Origin: Sphingobacterium bovistauri
GTDB lineage: Bacteria > Bacteroidota > Bacteroidia > Sphingobacteriales > Sphingobacteriaceae
Length of the DNA stretch: 37,155 nt
Direction: 5' to 3'
Assembly (NCBI RefSeq): GCF_020295405.1
Contig: NZ_JADEYP010000039.1
Span: 1-37,155 of the forward strand
Shown: piece after piece, positions 15,380 to 24,800 of the stretch
Layout of the letters: every line of letters starts with the position of its first letter
How positions within the stretch are numbered: the stretch's first letter is position 1
The notes under the pieces: generated by a model
Told to the model about the DNA's origin: nothing
Database searches by the model: none
Seen by the model: the letters and a program-made list of their open reading frames with translations, nothing else
Translations under genes and position numbers: made by a program

Positions 15380-16711
15380 TTATTTTTCTAATTCTTGAAA
15401 TTTATCGTAATCGATAGCTTCTGAGTTAATTTTAACTGTAGATTTCAAGTGATCGAATACTTTCAAAGCTTTTACTTCTTCGAATAAGCGATTAGCTTGT
15501 TCTCTATCAGACAACATTTGCATTGCAAATTGGCTTAATTGCTCATCTGTAGGTTCCTCATTGATGTTGTACATCTTGATTTGACCGTAGATACGCTCTT
15601 TTGCTAAATCAACTACCTCATCGTATTTAACTTCTAAGTTATTAGCTGTTACGATACGGTTTTCGATGATAGTCCATTTTAAGTTATTTACGAAATCTGC
15701 AAAACCTTCTTCGATTTCTTCAGCAGATAAGTTAGGGTTTGTAGCCTTCAACCATCTTTTTAAGAATTCTTCAGGGAATCTTACGTCAACTTTATCCATA
15801 CCGAAAGTATACATATCGTTACGTAATTTTTGAGCTGAATTTTGTTTGAATAAGTTTTCAACTTCTTCTTTCACTTTAGCATTGAATTGCTCTTCAGTCG
15901 TAACTTCTTCCGCAGCAAATAATTTGTCGAAAAATTCTTGATTTAAATCAGATTCTTCTAGACGGTTGATGTTTTTAACAGTCAATTCGAAGTTTGTAAC
16001 ATCTAAGTTTTCTGCTTCTTCTTCAGTAACACCTAAAATGCGCGCTAAATCAGCAACTTTGAATGCTTTTTTAACGTCGATTTTTACTACGTCATCTTTC
16101 TTAAGACCTGCTAAAGATTTTTTAATTTTCGCATCTTCAATGATGTCAGTACGTACCGAAGTTGCTTTTTCAAGACCTTCTTCTTTATCTTGTTTCAAGT
16201 CAGCATATAATACATCACCTTCTTCAGATACTTCAGGATTAGTCATTTTACCGTAGCTACGGCGTAAGTTTTTGATACGCTCTGCTAAAGTAGCTTCGTC
16301 AGCTTTAATATCAAATTCAGTGAACTCTGACTCAGCAGCGAAAGGAATTTCAAATTCTGGAGCTAAACCAATTTCATAGTTGAAACTGAATGTATCTTTG
16401 TAATCCCAGTTGTAATTTGCATCATCGCCTTCTATTGGAAGAGGTTGTCCCAATACTTCCAATTTTTGTTCTGTGATATATGCTGAAATTTTGTCGTTTA
16501 CTACGCGATTGATTTCGTCAAGTAAGATTGATTTACCGTATGTACGTCTGATGTGACCTACAGGTACTAATCCAGGACGGAATCCAGGTAATTTTGCTTT
16601 TTTAGCTTGATCTTTAATCGCTTTGTCAACTGCCGGATTATAATCTTCTGGTGCTAAATCAACGGTAATTTTAGCGTTGATGTCGTCGATTTTCTGATGT
16701 GAAATATTCAT
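15380..16711 (-). CDS. tig: trigger factor, ribosome-bound chaperone
   Basis: This 443-aa protein binds nascent chains at the ribosomal exit tunnel. The N-terminal ribosome-binding domain holds the signature GFRPGLVPVGHIRRTYG at about residues 43-59. A PPIase-like middle domain (~150-240) and a helical C-terminal chaperone domain follow, rich in Glu and Lys. The middle domain is divergent, as is usual in Bacteroidota, so prolyl isomerase activity is uncertain. Start at ATG 16711. Upstream is tRNA-Leu with its own terminator, so tig has its own promoter or depends on read-through. Confidence 0.93.
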   Translation of the reverse strand: MNISHQKIDDINAKITVDLAPEDYNPAVDKAIKDQAKKAKLPGFRPGLVPVGHIRRTYGKSILLDEINRVVNDKISAYITEQKLEVLGQPLPIEGDDANYNWDYKDTFSFNYEIGLAPEFEIPFAAESEFTEFDIKADEATLAERIKNLRRSYGKMTNPEVSEEGDVLYADLKQDKEEGLEKATSVRTDIIEDAKIKKSLAGLKKDDVVKIDVKKAFKVADLARILGVTEEEAENLDVTNFELTVKNINRLEESDLNQEFFDKLFAAEEVTTEEQFNAKVKEEVENLFKQNSAQKLRNDMYTFGMDKVDVRFPEEFLKRWLKATNPNLSAEEIEEGFADFVNNLKWTIIENRIVTANNLEVKYDEVVDLAKERIYGQIKMYNINEEPTDEQLSQFAMQMLSDREQANRLFEEVKALKVFDHLKSTVKINSEAIDYDKFQELEK

Positions 16712-16737
16712 ACTTTTTAAGCGTTATTTTCGCATTA

Positions 16738-16775
16738 TAAAAAAAATCCTCCCGATTCATTTTGTTCGGGAGGAT
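16738..16775 (-). terminator. terminator between tRNA-Leu and tig
   Basis: A perfect 10-bp stem ATCCTCCCGA/TCGGGAGGAT with a 10-nt loop (16746-16775). On the minus strand it is followed by an 8-T run, so it ends the tRNA-Leu transcript 27 nt before the tig start. Confidence 0.85.
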
Positions 16776-16781
16776 ATCAAG

Positions 16782-16863
16782 TGCGGAAGAAGGGACTCGA
16801 ACCCCCACGCCTCGCGGCGCCAGATCCTAAGTCTGGTGCGGCTACCAATTACGCCACTTCCGC
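16782..16863 (-). tRNA. tRNA-Leu(TAG)
   Basis: The 82-nt class II tRNA has the acceptor stem GCGGAAG/CTTCCGC and discriminator A. The anticodon stem CCAGA/TCTGG closes the loop CTTAGGA with anticodon TAG, reading CUA and related Leu codons. The long variable arm CGCCGCGAGGCG is typical of Leu. CCA is not encoded. Confidence 0.96.
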
Positions 16864-16887
16864 AGTTAGGATTTTTTTATTGTGACA

Positions 16888-16918
16888 CAAAGATAGAATC
16901 ATTTTGCATATTTGTCAA
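16888..16918 (-). promoter_or_regulatory. promoter of tRNA-Leu
   Basis: On the minus strand TTGACA (16913-16918), 17 nt, then TATCTTTG (16888-16895). Both boxes are strong; the -7 box is 24 nt before the tRNA 5' end. Confidence 0.7.
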
Positions 16919-17011
16919 GGGTTGCTTTGAAAAAACTTTATTTATTTTCATCATTATATTCTAAATCACTAAAAGCAAGACTATTAATTTTTGTCAATTA
17001 ATTGAAAAATA

Positions 17012-17043
17012 TTTGCGGATATGAAGTTTTAATAATAACTTTG
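17012..17043 (+). promoter_or_regulatory. promoter of the creD operon
   Basis: TTTG (17012-17015), a 20-nt gap, TAACTTTG (17036-17043). Both elements and the spacing fit the Bacteroidota consensus. The ATG follows 17 nt after the -7 box. Confidence 0.7.
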
Positions 17044-17060
17044 GATATCAAAGTACTTTT

Positions 17061-17678
17061 ATGAATCAAAAAGACTTAATTAATCAGATAGGACAGATAC
17101 GTTCATTGATGGAAAAATCATCAAAGTTCATGTCTATAAGTGGGCTTTCAGGTGTTTTAATAGGTAGTTATGCACTAATCGGAGCTTGTATAGGTTATGT
17201 GTTAGTATATGGCTTTAATAGTGAATTTGGATATCGAGATAATTATGTGAATAGTGCTATCATTCCCAAATTGCTTTGCGTGGCTTTAGCTGTATTATTA
17301 ATATCAGTAGGTACGAGCTATTATATGGCTAGGCAAAAGGCACAAAAGTCAGGTCAATCGGTTTGGAATCCTACGAGTAAAGCGTTATTCAAAGCAATGG
17401 CTATTCCACTGATTACGGGCGGTGTATTTTCATTAATATTATTATTGAAGGAAAACTATAGTATGATTGCCTCGTCTATGCTGATATTTTACGGTTTAGC
17501 TTTGAGTGCTGCATCGACTTTTACTTTTAAAGAATTGCGTTGGTTGGGGGTATTGGATATTATATTAGGTTTGTTAGCTTTGTGTCTTCCCGGATACGGC
17601 CTTTATTTTTGGGCAGTAGGTTTCGGCGTTTTACACATCATCTATGGTTTAATAGTTCATCAACGCTACGAAAAGTGA
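17061..17678 (+). CDS. multi-pass membrane protein, first gene of the creD operon
   Basis: The product has 205 aa. After a ~25-residue polar N-terminus (QKDLINQIGQIRSLMEKSSK) come about six hydrophobic segments (~28-50, 68-90, 113-128, 134-150, 158-175, 178-198). I do not recognise a named family. The last codons overlap the start of the winged-helix regulator by 4 nt (GTGA), so the pair is translationally coupled. This arrangement suggests that it signals to, or is controlled by, that regulator, as a membrane sensor or target. Confidence 0.8.
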   Translation: MNQKDLINQIGQIRSLMEKSSKFMSISGLSGVLIGSYALIGACIGYVLVYGFNSEFGYRDNYVNSAIIPKLLCVALAVLLISVGTSYYMARQKAQKSGQSVWNPTSKALFKAMAIPLITGGVFSLILLLKENYSMIASSMLIFYGLALSAASTFTFKELRWLGVLDIILGLLALCLPGYGLYFWAVGFGVLHIIYGLIVHQRYEK

Positions 17679-17977
17679 GTTTAGATTTATCACTATATGA
17701 CAAAGTATTAGAAAATCGTGTGCGTTTGCAGATCATGAGTATTTTGGTCGCAAACGAACATTATGATTTCAATTCGTTGAAAGAGCTCTTGGAAGTGACG
17801 GACGGAAATTTGGCTTCAAACTTAAAAAGTTTGGAAAAGGAGGGGTATATCACAGTAGAAAAGTCGTTTGTAGACCGCAAGCCTAATACTAAATACCAAA
17901 AAACCGCAAAAGGTCAAAAAGCTTTTGAAAATCACTTGTTAGCGTTAGAAAATTTAATCAAACAACAGTACAAATAA
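17675..17977 (+). CDS. winged-helix transcriptional regulator (MarR/ArsR-like)
   Basis: The 100-aa product starts at GTG 17675, overlapping the previous stop. It is essentially one winged-helix domain: helix LENRVRLQIMSILV, recognition region LLEVTDGNLASNLKSLEKEG, and wing YITVEKSFVDRKPNTKYQKT. This is the pattern of the small one-domain regulators found beside membrane proteins in Bacteroidota. The frame is open further upstream, but that portion overlaps the membrane-protein gene and is not homologous to a regulator. It has no ligand domain. Control of its own operon is likely. Confidence 0.85.
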   Translation: MSLDLSLYDKVLENRVRLQIMSILVANEHYDFNSLKELLEVTDGNLASNLKSLEKEGYITVEKSFVDRKPNTKYQKTAKGQKAFENHLLALENLIKQQYK

Positions 17978-18029
17978 ATTTTTTTATCCATAAACTTTGA
18001 AATACAAAGTACTTTTAAATTTTTTAAAT

Positions 18030-18506
18030 ATGCGTCTACGTTTTATGTTATTTCTATATAATGGGTCATCTTCACTTTATGCTAAAGTATTCAAACGAAC
18101 CAAGAAGGCTTGGGGTTTAAGTGTTGATGACTTTCTAAATTATCCTGATGATTCATTGGGTTATGCTGTAGGTGAGTTTTATCGTGCTAAAGGCTTTGAT
18201 ATTATGCCAAAATTGGAAAATCATGATGTGTATCATGTGATTACAGGTACAGATACGAAGATTCATGACGAAGTTGCTATGCAATACCTATTGATGGGAA
18301 ATGGAAAACGGAGCTTATATATGTACGCTATGGTTCTTATCGGAACTCTTATTTATCCCGAGTTCATACGTTATTATTTGTTTAGCTATCAGAAGGGAAA
18401 GTCTTTTTACCCTTTCTATAATATTGAATTCAAAAACTATTTATCTCATTCGTTATTAGAAGTTCAAGCTTTTTTAACTCAAAAATTAAAATATCAAACA
18501 AAATAA
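18030..18506 (+). CDS. Coq4-fold protein
   Basis: The 158-aa product starts at ATG 18030; an in-frame TTG at 17997 would add 11 residues. It carries the metal-binding signature of the Coq4 family, HDxxH-x11-E, as His65-Asp66, His69 and Glu81 (HDVYHVITGTDTKIHDE). The flanking DDSLGYAVGEF and GNGKRSLY also fit. In eukaryotes Coq4 takes part in ubiquinone synthesis, but Bacteroidota use menaquinone, so another role is expected. It ends 2 nt before creD and is evidently co-transcribed with it. Confidence 0.75.
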   Translation: MRLRFMLFLYNGSSSLYAKVFKRTKKAWGLSVDDFLNYPDDSLGYAVGEFYRAKGFDIMPKLENHDVYHVITGTDTKIHDEVAMQYLLMGNGKRSLYMYAMVLIGTLIYPEFIRYYLFSYQKGKSFYPFYNIEFKNYLSHSLLEVQAFLTQKLKYQTK

Positions 18507-18508
18507 TT

Positions 18509-19984
18509 ATGGAAACTAATAATCAAAATTTATCAACATTGGAGCCGAATGAAAATCCACCGTCATTATATGATCGGATAGTAAATTCAGTTATTTTGAA
18601 AATGGCTGTCATTTTCTTTCTTACTATTTTAATGCTTATTCCATTAAACTTAGTAAATGATCTCATTCAAGAACGAAAATTCCGCGAGGTAAGAGTTTCA
18701 TCAGATATCTCAGCCAAATGGGGACAATCTCAAGTTGTATCATCGCCCATCATCGCTGTGCCTTTTAAATACACAGAAGAAACAATAGAAAAAGATGCAA
18801 AAGGAAAGGAATCTGTGGTTCGTTCTGTCGTAGAAGATTGGATTTTTATTTTGCCCGAAAAATCAGAGGTAAAAATTGATGTTACCCCTGAATACCTTAA
18901 GCGCGGTATTTATCAATCTGTGGTGTATACTTCTAATTTAGATGTACGAGGCACTTTTTCAAAATTAGATGTAGAAAGCCTAAATCTTACTAAAGATGCT
19001 ATTAATTGGTCTCAAGCCAAATTAGTGGTAGGTGTACAAGATGTAAAAGGTGTATCTATTACTCCACAATTAAATTTTGCAGGTAACACAATACCTATGA
19101 AAATGAATGGTAAACTCTTCACACTTTTTCCAAATAATTTGGTGGCTGATTTGAAATTAACAGGAGAAGAGGGTGTAGTTTCTTCATTTCAGATTAGTTA
19201 TGAACTAAAAGGTTCTAAGTCCTTGAATTTTTTGCCATTGGCTAATCAAACAAAATTAAATATCAAAGGAGCGTGGGGAAATCCTAGTTTCAATGGTGGT
19301 TATTTGCCTGATTCACGTGATGTGCAAGATTCCAGTTTCACTGCAGAATGGAATATTCCGAGTTTTGCACGCAAATTGCCACAACAATGGATCGGACAAT
19401 CTCAAGTTTATGACTTTCAGGATTTAGCCCTGTCTGAAGAGACAATAGACTATGTTTCGGAAGTGAATGCTTCTAGTGCTGCTCAGTCGAATGCTGTATC
19501 GAATGATTTGGATATGATTCAGGTTAATTTCTTGCCTGAGGTTAATAACTATCAAAAAACTACACGTGTCGCTAAATACGGAATCTTAGTGATTGCGTTG
19601 ACATTTGCCTCATTGTTTTTTACAGAAATTATCAAGAAGCAAAGGATTCACCTCATTCAATATATACTAATTGGTGCTGCTATGGTGTTGTTTTATTCTT
19701 TATTATTAGCATTCAGTGAGCATTTTGGGTTTAATATAGCTTACCTGGTATCGGGGCTCGCTACTATATTTCTTATAGCATTTTTTATACTTATGATTAC
19801 AAAAAACAGATATACGGCATTCCTCTTTGCGGGTATATTAGTTCTGTTTTACACTTTTATTTATGTATTAATGCAATTGAGAGACTATTCACTCATTGTG
19901 GGAACCGTTGGAATATTTATTATTCTAGCAGTGTTAATGCGTGTGTCTACAAAGGTAAATTGGTCACAATTTGATCGCAAATGA
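18509..19984 (+). CDS. creD: cell envelope integrity protein CreD
   Basis: This 491-aa inner-membrane protein has one helix at residues 30-50 (MAVIFFLTILMLIPLNLV), then a periplasmic domain of ~300 residues starting with the conserved RKFREVRVSSDISAKWG and QVVSSPIIAVPF. About six C-terminal membrane segments follow from residue ~357. Order and length match the CreD family. In enterobacteria creD belongs to the CreBC regulon and affects envelope stability and beta-lactam response; here no CreBC genes are adjacent and a winged-helix regulator stands in the operon. Its molecular activity is not known. It is the last gene of the operon, followed by a terminator. Confidence 0.93.
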   Translation: METNNQNLSTLEPNENPPSLYDRIVNSVILKMAVIFFLTILMLIPLNLVNDLIQERKFREVRVSSDISAKWGQSQVVSSPIIAVPFKYTEETIEKDAKGKESVVRSVVEDWIFILPEKSEVKIDVTPEYLKRGIYQSVVYTSNLDVRGTFSKLDVESLNLTKDAINWSQAKLVVGVQDVKGVSITPQLNFAGNTIPMKMNGKLFTLFPNNLVADLKLTGEEGVVSSFQISYELKGSKSLNFLPLANQTKLNIKGAWGNPSFNGGYLPDSRDVQDSSFTAEWNIPSFARKLPQQWIGQSQVYDFQDLALSEETIDYVSEVNASSAAQSNAVSNDLDMIQVNFLPEVNNYQKTTRVAKYGILVIALTFASLFFTEIIKKQRIHLIQYILIGAAMVLFYSLLLAFSEHFGFNIAYLVSGLATIFLIAFFILMITKNRYTAFLFAGILVLFYTFIYVLMQLRDYSLIVGTVGIFIILAVLMRVSTKVNWSQFDRK

Positions 19985-20002
19985 TGAAGATGGGATTTGA
20001 AG

Positions 20003-20040
20003 GCATGAAGATATACATCACGTATATCTTCATGCTTATT
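20003..20040 (+). terminator. terminator of the creD operon
   Basis: A perfect 14-bp stem GCATGAAGATATAC/GTATATCTTCATGC (20003-20035) with a 5-nt loop, then TTATTTC. The T-run is short, but the stem is strong and lies 18 nt after the creD stop. Confidence 0.7.
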
Positions 20041-20164
20041 TCGATGAGGAAATAGTTTATTAACTTACTTTTAATTGGATTTTTAGTAACTTAGCCAAAG
20101 AAAATAACTAATATTCCATAAGGTTAGGGTTTTTATTGTAAGTAATATTCTTCTATCTCCATTT

Positions 20165-20737
20165 ATGTATAGTTCATATTCGGACTACGATCTCCAAGTT
20201 CTTATCACTAAAGACAGAAATCAATCTGCTTTTGAGGAACTCTATAATAGATATTGGGATAAGGTTTTTGCGATATGTAATAATAGGCTACAAAATGTAG
20301 AAGCATCTGAGGATATTATTCAAGATGTTTTTATTTCTTTATGGCAACATCAAGACCTTCAGGGGGTTAGTAATATGTCTGCTTATTTGTATCAAGCTAC
20401 TAAATTTTCTATTATAAAATATCTCAATCGTATTTCTAAATATGATACAGTTGATCCTCAGGATATTGGTTTTTTTGATAGACTGGATGGGGTGGACCTA
20501 AATGAAATGATAAATTATAAAGAGATACAAGCCATATTAATGGATGGTGTTAATCAATTACCTCCTCAAACGAAATTGATATTTCAATACAGTAGAATAG
20601 ACCAGCTAAATAGTAAAGAAATAGCTGAGAAATTGGATATTTCACCTCGTACTGTTGAAAATCAGATAGGCAAAGCGTTAAAAGTGTTGCGAAAAATTCT
20701 ACGAAACACGCATAATTTTATATTTTTTTTATTTTAG
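20165..20737 (+). CDS. ECF RNA polymerase sigma factor (FecI-like, SusC-linked)
   Basis: The product has 190 aa. Region 2 (residues ~22-90) includes FEELYNRYWDKVFAICNNRL and ASEDIIQDVFISLW. Region 4 (~125-175) includes LPPQTKLIFQYSRIDQLNSKEIAEKLDISPRTVENQIGKAL. It directs RNA polymerase to the promoter of a SusC/SusD locus when its FecR partner releases it. It is the first gene of a seven-gene cluster; the fecR gene begins 54 nt downstream. It ends in a Phe-rich tail (FIFFLF), common in this group. No clear housekeeping promoter was found in the 124 nt between the creD terminator and the ATG. Confidence 0.95.
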   Translation: MYSSYSDYDLQVLITKDRNQSAFEELYNRYWDKVFAICNNRLQNVEASEDIIQDVFISLWQHQDLQGVSNMSAYLYQATKFSIIKYLNRISKYDTVDPQDIGFFDRLDGVDLNEMINYKEIQAILMDGVNQLPPQTKLIFQYSRIDQLNSKEIAEKLDISPRTVENQIGKALKVLRKILRNTHNFIFFLF

Positions 20738-20791
20738 AGCGTGCGTAAAGTGTGTGTTGTAGTACTATGTATATAGAGACTAACATAATTT

Positions 20792-21844
20792 ATGCGACCA
20801 GAACAAGAAATTACTGAAATAATTCAGCGAATTAATCAAGGTACGGCATCATCGACTGATCAGAAAAAGTTGGATGATTGGTATAATAGTTTTGATGATT
20901 CTTTAAGTGTAGTACATAAGGATTCGGATTCCAGCCTGTTGAAAGAAACAGTTTGGAGAAAAATATCTACTCAAATATTTACCTCAAAAACTTCTAAAAT
21001 TAGAAGAATATACCTTACTGGTGCAGCAGCTGTAGCAATTCTAGCTGGCGTAGTGTTGTATAATTATAAATCAAATACTAAAGATCTTTCTTCAGGAGTT
21101 CGCTTATTAGACGAACAGGGGAATTCTGCCTTTATCTCTTCAACCGTACAAGAGTTCTTAGATTCTACTAAATATGTTGAATTGGCATCACATTCGAATG
21201 ATTTGAATGTTCGTGTATTGAAAACTGGTGCGGGAGAATTTATAAAAGTTATTTTACCTGATGGTTCAAAAGTCGCTATGAATAGTAACACTAAGATTCA
21301 GCTTAAAGAAGATTTTGGATTAAAGGGAAGTCGAATTGTATATCTAGATGGTGAAGCTTTTTTCGACGTTAAAAAAAATAACAATCAAAAATTTATTGTT
21401 AGAACTAAAGACCAATCTATAGAAGTTTTGGGAACTAAGTTCAATGTTAAATCTTATGCTGATCAATCGGAGACACTTACTGCATTATATGAAGGTAAGA
21501 TACAGCTTACCAAAGATGATTATTCATTAATGGTATCACCAAGTGAATTAGTAACTAATGATGGGGAGAACTTGTCAAAAGTGGCTAAAGATTTGAAAAA
21601 CACAACGATGTGGCGTGAAATGAGATTTTCATTTGAAGATGTGCTTGTAAAGGACGTAATAGCACAGCTCACTAATTGGTATGGATTGCAACTGGAATAT
21701 ATTGGAGAAATACCTAATCAGAGAATTGCTGGACAATTAGAACCAGAAATGAAATTAAAAGATGTTTTGCTGGTGATTGAAAATCTTACAGGAGGAACGT
21801 GTGAGTTGAAAAACAATAAATTATTAATCAAATTTTCGAAATAA
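20792..21844 (+). CDS. FecR-family anti-sigma factor (DUF4974 type)
   Basis: This 350-aa inner-membrane protein has a cytoplasmic N-terminus of ~70 residues that binds the sigma factor, one membrane helix at ~73-90 (IYLTGAAAVAILAGVVLY), and a periplasmic FecR domain at ~140-245 (VILPDGSKVAMNSNTKI, YLDGEAFFDVKK, FIVRT, VLGTKFNVKSY). The C-terminal DUF4974 domain runs from ~278 to 348 (FSFEDVLVKDVIAQLTNWYG). The periplasmic part would receive the signal from the STN domain of the SusC protein encoded 14 nt downstream. It holds the sigma factor inactive until substrate is bound. Confidence 0.95.
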   Translation: MRPEQEITEIIQRINQGTASSTDQKKLDDWYNSFDDSLSVVHKDSDSSLLKETVWRKISTQIFTSKTSKIRRIYLTGAAAVAILAGVVLYNYKSNTKDLSSGVRLLDEQGNSAFISSTVQEFLDSTKYVELASHSNDLNVRVLKTGAGEFIKVILPDGSKVAMNSNTKIQLKEDFGLKGSRIVYLDGEAFFDVKKNNNQKFIVRTKDQSIEVLGTKFNVKSYADQSETLTALYEGKIQLTKDDYSLMVSPSELVTNDGENLSKVAKDLKNTTMWREMRFSFEDVLVKDVIAQLTNWYGLQLEYIGEIPNQRIAGQLEPEMKLKDVLLVIENLTGGTCELKNNKLLIKFSK

Positions 21845-21858
21845 ATTAACCTTTTCAT

Positions 21859-24800
21859 ATGAAGAACAAATGTTTAAAAAAGCGTTTGGTCAAAAGTAAA
21901 TCTGACTTGTTGTCTGTAAAGATGACAATGTTGATGACTGCGGGGATGATTACTATTGCCTCTGCAAATACTTTTGCTCAACGTATTCAGCTAAATGTAA
22001 AAAATCAAAATCTAAGAACTGTTTTGGCACAATTAGAGAAACAAAGTGGATATTCATTCATTTATGATTCTAAATTGGTGTCCTCACAGATTTTTAGTTT
22101 GAATTTGGATGAATCAAATTTAGAAAGTTCCCTTACTAAGCTTTCTAGAGAGTTGGGTTTTGATTACAGTATTGTAAATAAAACAGTTACATTAAAAAGT
22201 AAACAACAAACAGTTAACTTATTTGGAAAAGTTACGCTTTTGGATGAAGATGGTGTGACTGAAAGGCCAGCTGCAGGTGTTAGTGTTACGATCAAAGGAA
22301 CATCTAAGTCAGTGATGACTAATAATGCAGGTGAATATAAAATTGAAGCGCCTGTGAGTTCTGAGATTGTATTTACTTTAATCGGATATAAAAAACAAGA
22401 AGTAAAAGCTACGGATTTAGCCTTAAATCGTAACATCACTTTAGTGTTGAGTAACGAGCATATTGATGAGGTTGTGGTGATGGCTTATGGACGAAAAGAG
22501 TCTAAAGAGAATCAAACAGGAAGTGCTTTTACGATTACCGCTAAAGATATTGAAAATAGACCGACTTTGCGCTTGGATGCACTGTTAGAAGGTTTAGTAC
22601 CGGGTGTTGAGTTTCAATCACAGGATGATGGAACGAATAGTTCAGCACGCCCACGTTTTAGTACGCGTGTACGTGGAGAATCATCTACCATCGGTGGAGC
22701 GACATCAAATGAACCGTTGTGGATTTTAGATGGAGTGCCTTTATATACAGGTGGTACTACAAATATGATCGCAGGTACAGAGGTGAGCGTAAGTCCGCTT
22801 TCTTATTTAGATCCTAACGATATAGAGTCTATTACAGTATTGAAAGATGCAAGTGCTACTACAATTTATGGTGCGAATGGATCTAATGGTGTAATAATTG
22901 TCAAGACTAGAAAGGGAACAGGTAATGCTCGTGTTAATTACTCTTTTAGAGCAGGATTGAACAAAAGACCATCAAATCAATTTATATATCCCGATGGACC
23001 TCAGTATTTATCGCTCATCAAAAGAATGGGGATGCTGGAAAGTCTAGGTAAAATTGATACATCTGTCAATACATTTTGGCCAGATTATTATTTCCGTGAT
23101 GGAAATACAAAATTGCATAATTTAAGTGTTTCTGGGTCTACAGATATGGTTTCCTATTATTTCTCTGGTAATGTTTATGATGAAAAATCAGCAACAATAG
23201 GGAATAACACGAAGCGATATTCATTGCGTTCAAACTTAGAAATGTCTGTGAGTAATCGTCTACGGGTATTTGGAGGAATGACCGTATCCTATAATCTAAA
23301 TGATATTTTCAACCCTGGCGATGCGTATTATGAATATTCACCATTAGTTAGTCCAGTAGGGCCGAATGGGGAGTATATTGAAAGAGATCCGAACAACAGG
23401 TTACTCCAAAATATGCCAGGATTGGCAAATCAAAATGATCATAGTCAAAAAGCATTGTGGTTTACGGGTAATGTCGGTTTGCAATTCAATATACTTAACG
23501 GTTTGAATTTCGTGACGAATAATGGATATGATTTGTCAAGTGTGAATGAGGATATCTACGAATCGATGAATAACTATAAAGGAGCTTCGTCAAATGGTAT
23601 AGCTGATAAAAATCAAAATCAAGTGATTAATCTTGTTTCCTCTAATACCTTGGCTTATGATAAAGTTATTTTCAATGGAAAATTTGATATCATGGCGGGT
23701 ATGGAAGCGAGATCGGAGAATAGAAACTCGGTTTCAGCAACAGGATGGAATTTTCCAAATGATAATATACGTGAAGTATCTTTTGTGTCATCGTTGAATA
23801 CACGTGGAACTGCCTCTAGAGATAAAGAGACAATGTTATCTTATTTTGGTAGAGCAGGATATGTGTATGACACACGTTATGCGATAAATTATACGATCCG
23901 TAAAGATGGAAATTCAAATTTCGGTAAAGATGTACGTTGGGGAACGTTTAGTTCATTGGGTGCAGCATGGACGGTAAGTAACGAAAGTTTTTGGCCAGAA
24001 AATAATGTAGTGAACTTTTTGAAATTTAAAATTTCTTACGGTAATAACGGTAATTCAAGATTCTCATCCAATTATGCTAAAGGAATATATGGTTATTCAG
24101 ACGGCAACTCATACGGTGGCAATGGTGGTGCAGTGATGTCACGAGGTATGAATGATAATTTGAAATGGGAAAATACGAATATGCTAAATACAGGTGTTGA
24201 CTTCGATTTATTCAAACGTGTCAACATTGCAGCTGAATACTATAAAAATGTCACCAATGATATGATTGATAATTCCTATGTATCGATGGTAGGTGGATTT
24301 AGACGTATATACCAAAATGTAGGAAAGCTTCAAAATACAGGGTTTGAGCTTGCTGTTCGATCAAATAATATTGAAAAGGAAAAATTCAGTTGGGATACAC
24401 GTGTGATATTATCACTTAATAGAAACAAAGTTCTTGAATTATCTGAAGGTTTGGATCGTGTATCGACTACAACCATTATGCGAGAGGGATACAATTCAAG
24501 ATCTTATTATTTGGTGCGATGGGCTGGTGTTGATCCATCTACAGGAGATCCAATGTGGTTAGACGCGAATGGTAACGTTACGAAGGTGCACAGCTCTGCG
24601 AATCGTGTAATTGGTGGAAATGCTAACCCCGATTTCTATGGAGGTATTACCAATAACGTGCGTTATCAGAATTTTGCATTATCAGTTTTCTTGAAATATA
24701 CAAAAGGAGGATTGGCTTTCAATAATTTAGGAAGAAGAATAGGACTTGATGGTTTGAATATTTTAGATGGCAATCAATCTATTGAGATGCTAAATGCTTG

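Noticed and set aside
16741..16863. T-box or attenuator between tRNA-Leu and tig
   Set aside because: The hairpin with T-run is a plain terminator of the tRNA, and trigger factor is not an amino-acid-related gene.
17540..17674. Longer N-terminus for the winged-helix regulator
   Set aside because: The extra 45 codons overlap the membrane-protein gene in another frame and are Arg/Ser-rich without homology; the GTGA overlap start fits the family length.
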